A stretch of 44,960 bases of DNA from Nitrospirota bacterium (GTDB taxonomy: Bacteria > Nitrospirota > JACRHJ01), in NCBI GenBank assembly GCA_027328825.1, contig DAHWTK010000002.1:1-44960 (forward strand). The letters are read 5' to 3'. Numbering within the stretch: the stretch's first letter is position 1; each line of letters opens with the position of its first letter. The notes below the pieces were generated by a model. The model did no database searches and had not been told where the DNA came from. It was given only the letters and a program-made list of their open reading frames with translations. A program made the translations under genes and the position numbers. This document shows, piece after piece, positions 31,185 through 38,698 of this stretch.

Positions 31185-31439
31185 TCACTTTCGCTTCTGC
31201 CGCTTCAAACAAAAAGAAAACATCTGATTTATAAACGATTTTTTAAGTTTAACTGCATGTCCGAAATTCATTGATAGATATGCGCCTGCGTAAGAATTGC
31301 CGGAATATCCATGAATTTTTAAAATTACCTTTTCACTGTGGCCCTCGTTCACAAATCGCCCTAACAACAAACTTTCTTCCTCGGTCTCAGTGGTCAATAT
31401 AATCTGTAAATACGTCCCATCGCCAAATCGCGCCTTCAT
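31185..31439 (-). CDS. Small early protein of unknown function
   Basis: An 84-aa protein, start MKARFGDGTYLQIILTTETE. Beta-rich N-terminal half and a basic, hydrophobic C-terminus (INQMFSFCLKRQKRK). It lies between primase and DUF4031. Not recognised. Confidence 0.5.
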   Translation of the reverse strand: MKARFGDGTYLQIILTTETEEESLLLGRFVNEGHSEKVILKIHGYSGNSYAGAYLSMNFGHAVKLKKSFINQMFSFCLKRQKRK

Positions 31440-31443
31440 ATTT

Positions 31444-32502
31444 CTACCATCCCATCACCCTCACTTTCGCCTCTTCCGCTTCCAGGAGCGGAGCGAACTT
31501 CCTCACGTATTTGTGGCCGCCGTCGTCATTGTCGAAACAGAGATAGACGTGGCGACCGGAGCAGTGCGATACGATGCCTTTGAGCCGTTCGTCCGACGGG
31601 TTGCCGCACAGCGCTATCACGTTGTGCGCGCCCGCGTCCACCAGGCTCATCAGGTCGTTTTCGCCCTCGACGATTATCAGCTCGCCCTTTTTGTAAAGCG
31701 CGTCCTGGTTCCAGCCAAGCCAGGACTCCCCGCGCACGGGCCGCTCGGCCAGTTCCTTTTCGCAGGCCCGGCACTTGCCCTTTCTCCCCTGCACGTCGAG
31801 CGGATGCTCCGGACAGACGAACACGCTCTTCGGGAGTTGCATCTCGTATTTTTTGTTCGGATCCTTGCAGGTGAAGTGGACGACGCGCCCTTGCGAGAAA
31901 TGCGGGAAGATGGCGAGACCCGCGAAAAAGTAATCGTCAAGGGACATCTCGCCCTTTTTCGTGCGCTCGACGACGAGGCCGGACGCCAGAATGTCTTCGT
32001 CCGCGAAGCCGGAGCCTCGCAGGTGCGCCAGAAGCTTCCCGTCCGACCATCCGCACGTCATGGCCGCGATCGTCGATTCCTGGTGCTTTCTGGCCTCGAT
32101 AAAGTAGTTTTTCCCCGCCTGCCAGTTGGCGTGATAGTAATCGGCGGCGGCGAGAAAGATTTTGTCCTTGACGCTCGGCGGATCTTCCTTATCCCGTCGC
32201 CCTCCGGGAGAGGGGTTGGGGTGAGGGCGTTCGGAGAGGGTTATTCCGGCCAGCGCCGCGGCCTTCTTGAGCGCCTCCGGGAACTCCAGCCGCTCGTAAA
32301 GGCCGATAAAGCTCAATATGTCGCCCTTCGTGCCGCAGGAATGGCAGACAAAGCCGCCATCCGGCGGGAAAGAGAAACAGTCGTGATGCGCGCAGAAAGG
32401 ACACTCCGCCAGGTGATGGCCCTTCATCGCAAGGCCGGTCAGACGGAGGACCGTCTCTCTAATCGGCAGTGCGTCTTTTACTCGCTGAACGTCTTCGCTC
32501 AT
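31444..32502 (-). CDS. DNA primase, DnaG-type (CHC2 zinc finger plus TOPRIM)
   Basis: A 352-aa primase that makes RNA primers. The zinc finger ligands are CPFC (34-37) and CHSC (53-56). The TOPRIM domain has the Glu motif IIVEGENDLMSLVDAG and the acidic motif VYLCFDNDDGG. A second Cys cluster, CPEHPLDVQGRKGKCRACEK, lies in between. A translated family B repeat (RPHPNPSPGGRRDKEDPP) separates the zinc finger from the catalytic core. It pairs with the helicase at 28787-30910. Confidence 0.85.
   Translation of the reverse strand: MSEDVQRVKDALPIRETVLRLTGLAMKGHHLAECPFCAHHDCFSFPPDGGFVCHSCGTKGDILSFIGLYERLEFPEALKKAAALAGITLSERPHPNPSPGGRRDKEDPPSVKDKIFLAAADYYHANWQAGKNYFIEARKHQESTIAAMTCGWSDGKLLAHLRGSGFADEDILASGLVVERTKKGEMSLDDYFFAGLAIFPHFSQGRVVHFTCKDPNKKYEMQLPKSVFVCPEHPLDVQGRKGKCRACEKELAERPVRGESWLGWNQDALYKKGELIIVEGENDLMSLVDAGAHNVIALCGNPSDERLKGIVSHCSGRHVYLCFDNDDGGHKYVRKFAPLLEAEEAKVRVMGW
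32190..32229. repeat. Family B palindromic repeat inside the primase gene
   Basis: TATCCCGTCGCCCTCCGGGA then GAGGGGTTGGGGTGAGGGC. Translated in frame as PHPNPSPGGRR in the linker after the zinc finger. Confidence 0.75.
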
Positions 32503-32624
32503 GTGCCTCGAAATGCTCGAATCGTGAAATTGCGAAATTTGGAAATTTAGGGGCGCAGTTGTTTCTGTCGTTTAAAGATAGGCGCGGGCCGAAAAGCCGT
32601 GTTCCGGGGTGCGTTCCCCTCTCC

Positions 32625-33146
32625 TTAGTCCCCTTCCTTGAGTTTAAATGGGGATACAATTATTCGAGGTTCTATATAAACGGGTTTTACATCCTTACCG
32701 TTAGGGTCTTTAAGCAGAACCCATGTCCCTTCTGCCGAAGATGGAGAATAGAGTCCATTTGGGTCTGCTTGGGGAATGGCGACATTTCCATTTCCTGTAT
32801 GAGCGGTCATACCCCCATCTGTAACACGCTCTGGATTGGTATACTCTGTAGCGTAGGGAATCCCGTAGCCTATACTCTCCCCTAAAAATATCAGTTTGCC
32901 TGTGAACTGATTAAACAGATACGTGTATGTTGTTAACCCCGCCTGGTCGCGCAGTTCGTATATGTCTTTGAGGAGCTTCCGCTCCCGGAAATTCTTTATG
33001 TTGGGCATCCCTGTTTCCGAGAACGCCTCATTGGAAAGTTTTTCTTGCTGTCTTGCCTCACGGGTAGTGCTCGATGAACTACACCCACAACAAGACACAA
33101 GCGCAATAATAGAAATACACACTATAAACACCCATAACTTTTTCAT
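32625..33146 (-). CDS. Lipoprotein of unknown function, phage-type
   Basis: A 173-aa protein with a lipoprotein signal (MKKLWVFIVCISIIALVSCC then GCSS; the lipobox is VSCC or CCGC). The mature part has RKLLKDIYELRDQAGLTTYT and GKLIFLGESIGYGIPYAT, a conserved-looking globular domain found in prophage regions. It overlaps the membrane protein gene upstream by four bases, so the two are probably made together. Superinfection exclusion is a reasonable guess, not shown. Confidence 0.65.
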   Translation of the reverse strand: MKKLWVFIVCISIIALVSCCGCSSSSTTREARQQEKLSNEAFSETGMPNIKNFRERKLLKDIYELRDQAGLTTYTYLFNQFTGKLIFLGESIGYGIPYATEYTNPERVTDGGMTAHTGNGNVAIPQADPNGLYSPSSAEGTWVLLKDPNGKDVKPVYIEPRIIVSPFKLKEGD

Positions 33147-33478
33147 CTACATCCCCTTTCTTTTTTCAGGTTCTCGATAAAATCCCGTAAATCCGGCGGA
33201 CAGTTATCCAAATCAAACGCTGCCGCACGATGTAGTATGATAGATGCCAACGCATCTTTTTGGTCGGGCGTAGCTTTGATGTATTCCATTTGCATATTCT
33301 GGAGTTCTTCTATCATCCCTTCATTATATGCTTTGGACTGCTCGAAGACCTGACGCCTGACCGCTTCCTGTTTCGGGGCAAAGACTTTGTACAAGAAGAA
33401 GCCATTCCCCATAGCTATCCATGTAAAAGCGAGTGCCCCTACAAGACACGCTAAACCTATAGCTATTCCTTTTAACAT
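33143..33478 (-). CDS. Membrane protein partner of the lipoprotein
   Basis: A 111-aa protein with one N-terminal transmembrane helix (IAIGLACLVGALAFTWIAMG) and a long helical soluble part (RQVFEQSKAYNEGMIEELQN). Its stop overlaps the lipoprotein start, suggesting the two form an envelope complex. Function unknown. Confidence 0.65.
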   Translation of the reverse strand: MLKGIAIGLACLVGALAFTWIAMGNGFFLYKVFAPKQEAVRRQVFEQSKAYNEGMIEELQNMQMEYIKATPDQKDALASIILHRAAAFDLDNCPPDLRDFIENLKKERGCR

Positions 33479-33621
33479 TTTGTTCTACCTCCTTTTAAAA
33501 TTTTCCCGCCTTGGTCATTCATGGCTCGCCTCCTTTTCCGCTTTTGCCGATTGCCGTAATACTTCTCGTGCAGGGGAAAATAAGCTTCCACCTACCAGGT
33601 TGCGGCGTCATTCAAACTTTC

Positions 33622-33873
33622 TTAACCACGGCCAATTTCCCTTTCGCCAATACGTTTATTTATCTGCGAAATTGTCTCTATCTGAATTTTTTTGTTTTGA
33701 AAAGTAAACATCCGGTGGTCGTAGGCGACACCAAGCCACTGGTCGCCGTAAAGCGCCTGAAGACCAAAAAGAGTTACCCCGGTGCGAACATCCCACCAGT
33801 TCATAGCGCGGACGCCGTAGATGTTTTTCGAACGGAAAAGGATTTCAATTATTTTTGACGCCGGAACTACCAC
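33622..33873 (-). CDS. Small early protein of unknown function
   Basis: An 83-aa protein, start MVVPASKIIEILFRSKNIYG. Aromatic, beta-like centre (AMNWWDVRTGVTLFGLQALY). About 140 bp of apparently gene-free DNA separates it from the membrane protein gene. Not recognised. Confidence 0.5.
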   Translation of the reverse strand: MVVPASKIIEILFRSKNIYGVRAMNWWDVRTGVTLFGLQALYGDQWLGVAYDHRMFTFQNKKIQIETISQINKRIGEREIGRG

Positions 33874-33885
33874 GTTTCCCCTCCT

Positions 33886-34056
33886 TTAAACTATTTCCAC
33901 GAGAAACCAGTTTTTGTCCTGGATGAGAATATAGAACGTCCTCCTAAACATCGCCTCGAACAGTAACCTCAGCGCCTCGATATCGTCGGTCTTGACCCAC
34001 ATGATGTTGCTTCGCTTTTTAATTTCGAATCTAAAATTAATATGATCTTTCGCCAT
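33886..34056 (-). CDS. Small early protein of unknown function
   Basis: A 56-aa product from ATG 34056 (MAKDHINFRFEIKKRSNIMW), the start that abuts the stop of the upstream gene. Mixed alpha/beta, no motif. Not recognised. Confidence 0.45.
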   Translation of the reverse strand: MAKDHINFRFEIKKRSNIMWVKTDDIEALRLLFEAMFRRTFYILIQDKNWFLVEIV

Positions 34057-34058
34057 CG

Positions 34059-34661
34059 CTACACAAGCGGCGGTTGCGCGGCCATGGCCGCGAACTCGCC
34101 GACGGCCCATTTGATCGAATCACTCCATGCGCTCTGGAGGCTCTCGAATTCCGCGCGTGCTCCGTCGTCTCCTTTTGTGTAAAGCTCTTCCAACCTGCTT
34201 TCGAGCTTCACAAACTTCGCGTAGACCCTGTGCGCCTTGAACCATGTCCAGAACTCGGGATACGGCAGGTGCGCGCCGTAGCCGGCGGAAGATTTTACCC
34301 ACGCCTCCAGCTTTGTAGCCGTCAGATCGAATATCTCGCCAAGATAGGAATATCCGGACGTGCGTCCCACGAAAGACGGAAGCAATTCGCGGCCGGACCT
34401 CAAAGCGCGGAACTCATGGGCGAGCGTCCTGTAAAAAGCGAAATGCTCCGAGAGCGCCTTCTTGAAGGCCCGCACTTTTTCCGTGCTTGTGTCGCCAGCC
34501 TCCCATATCGACTTGAAGGCTTCCTCGCTGGCCCAGTATTTCTCGGCGTGTTCGCCGTCGCGGAGCCAGTCTCCAAACCCGTCCGGGATCCGCTCGTCGA
34601 GGACCCAGACCTGCAACCTGTCGAGCTCGGCGTCGAAGATGCTCTCGAAGACATCAGCCAT
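34059..34661 (-). CDS. Early phage protein of unknown function, helical
   Basis: A 200-aa, mainly helical, Trp-rich protein (start MADVFESIFDAELDRLQVWV). It contains WTWFKAHRVYAKFVKLESRL and other amphipathic helices. It overlaps the SSB-like gene by 8 bp and so is probably a replication-module member. No family recognised. Confidence 0.55.
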   Translation of the reverse strand: MADVFESIFDAELDRLQVWVLDERIPDGFGDWLRDGEHAEKYWASEEAFKSIWEAGDTSTEKVRAFKKALSEHFAFYRTLAHEFRALRSGRELLPSFVGRTSGYSYLGEIFDLTATKLEAWVKSSAGYGAHLPYPEFWTWFKAHRVYAKFVKLESRLEELYTKGDDGARAEFESLQSAWSDSIKWAVGEFAAMAAQPPLV

Positions 34662-35283
34662 GTATTTTCACCGTCTTGATGTATGCTTTGACATCGCCCT
34701 CCCGCTGGTCGGCAATCATGTTGTAATCTCCCATCTGGCAGAGGTAGCCTTCCAAGGTTACCGTCGCGCCCTGGGGCGGCTCGGCGTCCTTTATCTTTTT
34801 TGCGTCCTTCGGATGCAGGAAAAGTATGAAATCCTCCTCGTTTACCTCGTCGCCTTCCTTGCCGCGCGGGCGTTCGAGATGCAGATAAAACTCCTTCTCC
34901 TTCCCGTCCGCCGAGTCGAGTATGCGCGTAAGCTCGCCGGTCAGGACGAACCCGCAGCGCGGAACCTGGCCCTCGCGCTCTTCCCAGTCGAAGAAGCGAA
35001 GCTGGTTGTAAAGTGTTCCCTTCTCGCTTCGGTACTGGCTGAAATAGCCGTTCAGCTTGATGAGCGCGTCCGGGTGCTTCTTGTGAAAATCCAGGAACGC
35101 CTTGGCGCGCTCGTTGAATACGCGGGCGAATACCGTCACGTTGCCGTAGACCTCGGAACGACAGCGCATCTGCACCTCGACGGTGAACGCGCCGGTATCT
35201 TCCTTCCCTTCCTTTTTCTTCGACGGCTCGGCCTTCGTCACGACTCCGAAGGCGTTACCCATGTTAAAATGTTTTACCGGCAT
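34654..35283 (-). CDS. Putative single-stranded DNA-binding or OB-fold replication protein
   Basis: A 209-aa protein. The pattern VTVFARVFNERAKAFLDFHK then DALIKLNGYFSQYRSEKGTL is like the OB fold of SSB-type or DUF3127-type proteins, and a second similar region follows (ATVTLEGYLCQMGDYNMIA). Two OB-like halves and its place upstream of the primase fit a single-strand binding role. The assignment is by pattern, not certain. Confidence 0.5.
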   Translation of the reverse strand: MPVKHFNMGNAFGVVTKAEPSKKKEGKEDTGAFTVEVQMRCRSEVYGNVTVFARVFNERAKAFLDFHKKHPDALIKLNGYFSQYRSEKGTLYNQLRFFDWEEREGQVPRCGFVLTGELTRILDSADGKEKEFYLHLERPRGKEGDEVNEEDFILFLHPKDAKKIKDAEPPQGATVTLEGYLCQMGDYNMIADQREGDVKAYIKTVKIHG

Positions 35284-35287
35284 TTTT

Positions 35288-35440
35288 TTATCCTTTCAAA
35301 AGAAAGCCGAGCGCGATCCCGGCAACGAAAACCATAACCGCAAGCGAGAAGGCCTTAACGAGGTAGCGGTTCGCGGCCCGGCGCTGCATGGTGCGAAAAT
35401 CGTTGAATCCCATCATGTAATTTACGGTTCCTCTTTTCAT
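35288..35440 (-). CDS. Small membrane protein
   Basis: A 50-aa product from ATG 35440 behind GAGGGGGG (MKRGTVNYMMGFNDFRTMQR). It has a single C-terminal transmembrane helix (FSLAVMVFVAGIALGFLL). Its ATG overlaps the stop of the 29-aa gene upstream. Function unknown. Confidence 0.5.
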   Translation of the reverse strand: MKRGTVNYMMGFNDFRTMQRRAANRYLVKAFSLAVMVFVAGIALGFLLKG

Positions 35441-35526
35441 TTTTCCCCCCTCGACCCGACCGTAAGGATCGCACATAAAAAATATCCAAGAATAACGCCG
35501 CAGACCAGACAACCATACATTTTCAT
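35437..35526 (-). CDS. Very small membrane peptide (29 aa)
   Basis: ATG 35526 behind AAAGGAGAATGCC. The product, MKMYGCLVCGVILGYFLCAI then LTVGSRGEK, is one hydrophobic helix with three cysteines. The stop overlaps the start of the 50-aa membrane protein, arguing that both are real and co-translated. Confidence 0.4.
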   Translation of the reverse strand: MKMYGCLVCGVILGYFLCAILTVGSRGEK

Positions 35527-35537
35527 GGCATTCTCCT

Positions 35538-35777
35538 TTAATTCCAGAGCCGGGGCGCAAGATGCCCGGGCCTTTTCCTTAATTCCTGAGGCTGGTCGGG
35601 CGCAGGCGTTATATCTTCATGAACGAAGGGCTTATTTATTTCCTCCCGGCAGCGCACACACTTTACCCGGATTCTGAGATTGGGATCAAAAAGGATATAT
35701 TGAACGTGGATGCGCCAGTCGTGGAAGCCGACCGCACAGAGGATTTTTCCGAGGATTTTCGTAAGTCTCTTTTTCAT
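35538..35777 (-). CDS. Small Cys-pair protein, DUF1660-like
   Basis: A 79-aa protein, start MKKRLTKILGKILCAVGFHD. The start resembles the 'LCxxxGHxW' pattern of small phage DUF1660 proteins (LCAVGFHDWR), and a Cys pair CVRC follows. Probably a small zinc-binding phage protein. Family D-type C-terminal tail is Pro-rich. Confidence 0.5.
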   Translation of the reverse strand: MKKRLTKILGKILCAVGFHDWRIHVQYILFDPNLRIRVKCVRCREEINKPFVHEDITPAPDQPQELRKRPGHLAPRLWN

Positions 35778-35809
35778 TCGATCTCTTTAAATTTCGTAAC
35801 GCTATAAAA

Positions 35810-35840
35810 AAGCAGATTCTTCGCTTCGCTCAGAATGACG
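35810..35840. repeat. Family C palindromic repeat (copy C3)
   Basis: AGCAGATTCTTCGCTTCGCT then CAGAATGACG, inverted relative to copies C1 and C2. Intergenic, between the recombinase and the DUF1660-like gene; the rest of 35778-35907 holds only GC-rich inverted sequence. Confidence 0.8.
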
Positions 35841-35907
35841 GTTGTTGCGGCCCGGAGGTGCGGCCCTCCGGGACTGTTATCCCGTCCGAAGGGGGTGAAC
35901 GGGAAAC

Positions 35908-36624
35908 CTAAGCCGCCTGTTCCTCCTCGCGCACATCGAAGAGGGCGTATTTCTGCGTCGTCTCGATGTCGGCGTGACCCATGATGAGCTTGAGCTTCGT
36001 ATAGGCTGCCGCCGGCGAGAGGTTGTCGTGCGAGGAGAGCCAGCGCACGGCGAACGTGTGTCTGAGGTCGTGGAACGAGTATTTCGGCAGTAGCCTGCCG
36101 TCCACGACGTCTGTCAACCCCGCCTGCCTGCACCGGCGGGAAATTACGTCCTGAAGGCTGCGATACGAGAGTCGCTCGCCGTCCGGCCCGCAGAAAAAGG
36201 GGATGCGCGCGCCTTCCTTGCCCTCGCCCTCCGGGAGAGGGGGAACCGTCTCCGGACGGTGGGTGAGGGCTTCCCCGGCCATCCGCTTCGTCTTGAGGTG
36301 ATACTGTATCACCTCCCGGAGCTCCGGGCTTATCGGGACCTCGCGCTCGACGCGCTTTTCCCGCACGGTAATCTTGTCCTTTATCTCGCCGGTGGTCGGA
36401 TTGCAAACATCCTCCACGTCCAGGTGGTGGACGCCGGAAACCCTAAGGCCGGAGTACCAGCCGAACTCGATGATGGCCTTGTCGCGCCGGGCGTCCATCC
36501 CCTTCCGGTCGCGGCCGTGGGCCTTGATTTTCTCGGATAACAAAATTGTTATGAGGCGACGGTCTGCCGCCTTAAAATATTTCGGCAGCTGCATTTTCCT
36601 TTTTACCTGCATTTCCTGATTCAT
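35908..36624 (-). CDS. Tyrosine recombinase, short catalytic type
   Basis: A 238-aa product from ATG 36624 behind GGAGGGAGTT. It lacks a full core-binding domain but keeps the catalytic domain: Arg in GWYSGLRVSGV, His-Arg in FHDLRHTFAVRW, His in MGHADIETTQKY and the Tyr nucleophile. A translated family B repeat (RPETVPPLPEGEGKEGAR) lies in the middle of the domain. Located in the early operon after the regulators, it is unlike the attP-linked integrase and might act in excision or gene rearrangement. Confidence 0.75.
   Translation of the reverse strand: MNQEMQVKRKMQLPKYFKAADRRLITILLSEKIKAHGRDRKGMDARRDKAIIEFGWYSGLRVSGVHHLDVEDVCNPTTGEIKDKITVREKRVEREVPISPELREVIQYHLKTKRMAGEALTHRPETVPPLPEGEGKEGARIPFFCGPDGERLSYRSLQDVISRRCRQAGLTDVVDGRLLPKYSFHDLRHTFAVRWLSSHDNLSPAAAYTKLKLIMGHADIETTQKYALFDVREEEQAA
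36219..36270. repeat. Family B palindromic repeat inside the short recombinase gene
   Basis: TGCCCTCGCCCTCCGGGAGA then GGGGGAACCGTCTCCGGACG and GTGGGTGAGGGC. Translated in frame between the Arg and His-Arg motifs of the recombinase. Confidence 0.75.
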
Positions 36625-36694
36625 AACTCCCTCCAAGTCACCTCGTAAATATCCGGGGCAGGGCGGCGAGGCATCCGCCTTTTCGGTTGCAAGC

Positions 36695-36946
36695 CTATCC
36701 CCGAAGCCTTTGTTCGGCGCCGCGTATAAAGGAGCGCAAAATAAGCTCCTTCGCTTGCGTGCCGCCCTTTGACAGAATATCAAAAACCTTTGAGACGTCG
36801 CCCCTGGCGTGGGCGTCCAGCGCCTCGTCTATCTCGTCCTTCTCCGAAAGCCCGCTCCTGGCCAGGAGCGCGTCGAGCTTCACGTTTATCTCCCGGAGCA
36901 TGGAGAAGGCGTCTTCAAGCGTAAAAATTTTCTTAGCGGCTTTCAT
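36695..36946 (-). CDS. Small helical early protein
   Basis: An 83-aa protein, start MKAAKKIFTLEDAFSMLREI. Fully helical with acidic centre (SEKDEIDEALDAHARGDVSK). Not recognised. Confidence 0.5.
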   Translation of the reverse strand: MKAAKKIFTLEDAFSMLREINVKLDALLARSGLSEKDEIDEALDAHARGDVSKVFDILSKGGTQAKELILRSFIRGAEQRLRG

Positions 36947-37153
36947 TTATTTCTCCCAACCAGGTATGAGGAATTTTTCCTGTATCCAAATTGATTGAAT
37001 CTTGCCCTTACGGACGGGAACGTATACGCAAGCCTCGCATTGTGATGTTTGCATAATAAAAATGACGGCCTCATAACCCTTGAATTTCCGCGCCACGGGG
37101 TCGGTTGTGTCGCCGATTATTACCTTGCGCCCGACATACAAGGAATCGCTCAT
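36947..37153 (-). CDS. Small early protein, SH3-like beta content
   Basis: A 68-aa protein, start MSDSLYVGRKVIIGDTTDPV. Beta-rich with two cysteines (SQCEACVYV). It starts next to the CII-like gene with a four-base overlap and ends directly at the following gene. Not recognised. Confidence 0.5.
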   Translation of the reverse strand: MSDSLYVGRKVIIGDTTDPVARKFKGYEAVIFIMQTSQCEACVYVPVRKGKIQSIWIQEKFLIPGWEK

Positions 37154-37632
37154 AGTTTCCCCGGTTTCGATTTCGCCTTAATGCCCTCAAGCTCGCGCTC
37201 GATACCATCCGCCGCCGCCCTGATTGACTCCGCTTCGTACTCGGAAATGACCCCGTCCTCCACGGCCAGCCTCACCGTTGAGATGAGAGCGCCGACACCC
37301 TCCGCCGCGTCGAGGAGCTCCTTGTCGAGGTTGTCGCATGTGTCCGCCCGGTCTACCGGCACCGCCTCAAGGCCGGTCCCGTCCATCAGAAATGACCACA
37401 GGCGCATCTCGCCGCCGCGCGGGATGTTGCGCTCGGCGTCGATCTCTTTCGTGGCGATGAAAAGGGACGGAATCAGGTCCGGCGGGAAATATTGATAGCC
37501 GCCGGTGTAGGAATAGAAGCGGGAAGGCGAGAGGCCCGTCTTCTTGCAGACGGCCTCGACGGTGTATTTTTTCTCTGTGATAAAAACGGTGTAGAGAAGG
37601 GACTGAAAACCTATCTCGTCGATGTTTCCCAA
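37150..37632 (-). CDS. Phage CII-like transcriptional regulator
   Basis: A 160-aa protein with an N-terminal helix-turn-helix (KKYTVEAVCKKTGLSPSRFY) and the following YSYTGGYQYFPPDLIPSLFI, then LWSFLMDGTGLEAVP, the pattern of phage regulatory proteins called CII in P22/D3-like prophages. It is second in the early operon after the Cro-like gene and probably activates lysogeny promoters or primes replication control. The C-terminal half is helical. Confidence 0.65.
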   Translation of the reverse strand: MGNIDEIGFQSLLYTVFITEKKYTVEAVCKKTGLSPSRFYSYTGGYQYFPPDLIPSLFIATKEIDAERNIPRGGEMRLWSFLMDGTGLEAVPVDRADTCDNLDKELLDAAEGVGALISTVRLAVEDGVISEYEAESIRAAADGIERELEGIKAKSKPGKL

Positions 37633-37691
37633 GTCTTACGCCTCCTATAAAACCGGGTATACGTTTCTATTTGCCTCGACTGCGGTCGGTG

Positions 37692-37919
37692 CTATTTTAG
37701 CAGCGACTTGACCGGGACCTTTAATGCGCTGGAGATGATCGCCAGCGCGCGGTTAGCCTGGCCGCCGGTGATAAAACCGGAATTGTTCTTCACATTCACA
37801 AACACCGTGTAAAGGTTCGCATTACCGGACTCATTGGCAATCCGAAGCAGGGAAAGCCTCTTGTCGTAAAGGAGCCGGTTTATCTTTGCGGTGTCAGCTA
37901 TCGGACGTTCTATTTTCAT
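37692..37919 (-). CDS. Cro/Ner-like regulator
   Basis: A 75-aa HTH protein, start MKIERPIADTAKINRLLYDK. The stretch RLSLLRIANESGNANLYTVF followed by NRALAIISSALKVPVKSLL has the small Xre-type fold of phage Cro/Ner proteins. It is the first gene transcribed leftward from the switch promoter, opposite the repressor, the position of Cro. Assigned by position and fold pattern. Confidence 0.6.
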   Translation of the reverse strand: MKIERPIADTAKINRLLYDKRLSLLRIANESGNANLYTVFVNVKNNSGFITGGQANRALAIISSALKVPVKSLLK

Positions 37920-37991
37920 TGACTTATCAAGGTTGATGAGTTATAAAATTGTAGTTTTGCCATTTTTAAATTCCGAAGCCCCGGAGGGCCA

Positions 37992-38132
37992 ATGAACGAA
38001 AGAATAACCGACGAAGAAGTTATGTATGCCGTCTTGAGCCGTCTTATCCAAGCTCATATGCCGACAGGAGATGCTTTCCGGCAAAAGACTGACGGAGGCG
38101 GTCAATGCTTTGGAAGCCGCCGGTATTCATGA
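37992..38132 (+). CDS. Possible small or frameshifted ORF in the switch region
   Basis: Plus-strand ATG behind GGAGGGCC gives 46 aa (MNERITDEEVMYAVLSRLIQ). From codon 27 a second frame (38071-38196, LSGKRLTEAVNALEAAGIHD then PFCFDF) continues smoothly, as if one 68-residue gene had a one-base shift. It overlaps nothing else in 37920-38267 but lies antisense in the leader of the Cro-like gene, so it may be spurious or decayed. Confidence 0.3.
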   Translation: MNERITDEEVMYAVLSRLIQAHMPTGDAFRQKTDGGGQCFGSRRYS

Positions 38133-38204
38133 TCCGTTTTGTTTCGACTTTTGTGAACATCAGCGCCTCCTTCGTAATGGACGGTTTGATTATTAATGTT
38201 GATG

Positions 38205-38233
38205 AATATATACGCCTATGCGTAAATTGTCAA
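38205..38233 (-). promoter_or_regulatory. Leftward early promoter with operator in spacer
   Basis: Minus strand TTGACA (38233-38228), 17-bp spacer, TATATT (38210-38205). The spacer contains the inverted repeat TACGC-N4-GCGTA (38211-38224). A partial second site, AACGCCTACGAGTT (38241-38254), lies 30 bp away, three helical turns. The layout is a lambda PR-type switch controlling the Cro-like gene and the early operon. Confidence 0.75.
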
Positions 38234-38267
38234 GAAAAAAAACGCCTACGAGTTTTATTTTTTTTAA

Positions 38268-38657
38268 ATGATTGATAATCCTGAAAAATTTTGGAATAGA
38301 GTTACCGAAAGACTTAAGCTCGAAGGTTTTTCACTTCGAAAGCTTTCCCAAGATATTGAAGTTCCTTACACAACATTAAAAAGTGCGCAGGATAGGAAAC
38401 AAATCCCTGGAACAAGAGAGGTTTTGAAAATAGCTGAATTTTTAGGTCTTACCATGGAATATCTTTTAACCGGCAAGGACCCGTGGACGGGCGCTCCCGC
38501 CGCGGACATAGAACTAATCCGGGAAGTGAAAGACGCCCCGGACGAGACGCGGCGCCGGATAAAGGCGCTCCTGGAGGCCGACCGGAAAATGATTGAAGAG
38601 AAAAAACAAAAGGCGGATAATCTACCGGACAAGGAACGGAAGACGGGAAACGGTTAA
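38268..38657 (+). CDS. Xre-family lysogeny repressor
   Basis: A 129-aa protein with an N-terminal Xre HTH (FSLRKLSQDIEVPYTTLKSA then QDRKQIPGTREVLKIAEFLG). The C-terminal half is charged and helical; no LexA-type protease domain is present, so induction would not be by RecA-style self-cleavage. There is no ribosome-binding site before the ATG, only T-rich sequence, so the mRNA is probably leaderless, as for lambda cI made from PRM. Divergent from the Cro-like gene across the operators. Confidence 0.8.
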   Translation: MIDNPEKFWNRVTERLKLEGFSLRKLSQDIEVPYTTLKSAQDRKQIPGTREVLKIAEFLGLTMEYLLTGKDPWTGAPAADIELIREVKDAPDETRRRIKALLEADRKMIEEKKQKADNLPDKERKTGNG

Positions 38658-38698
38658 ACTCCCGCCATGGCTGGTTATCGTCAAATAGGAGGCCGGAA

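Noticed and set aside
31390..32550. 386-aa plus-strand frame opposite the primase
   Set aside because: Antisense shadow; primase motifs on the minus strand are unambiguous.
33479..33621. Tiny frames (16-39 aa) before the membrane-protein gene
   Set aside because: Low-complexity, basic, inconsistent ribosome sites; no supporting evidence.
3701..36270. Palindromic repeats as a CRISPR array
   Set aside because: Copies are scattered kilobases apart with no regular spacers and no cas genes.
35774..36406. 210-aa frame on the minus strand
   Set aside because: Arg/Gly/Pro-rich shadow of the recombinase gene in another frame.
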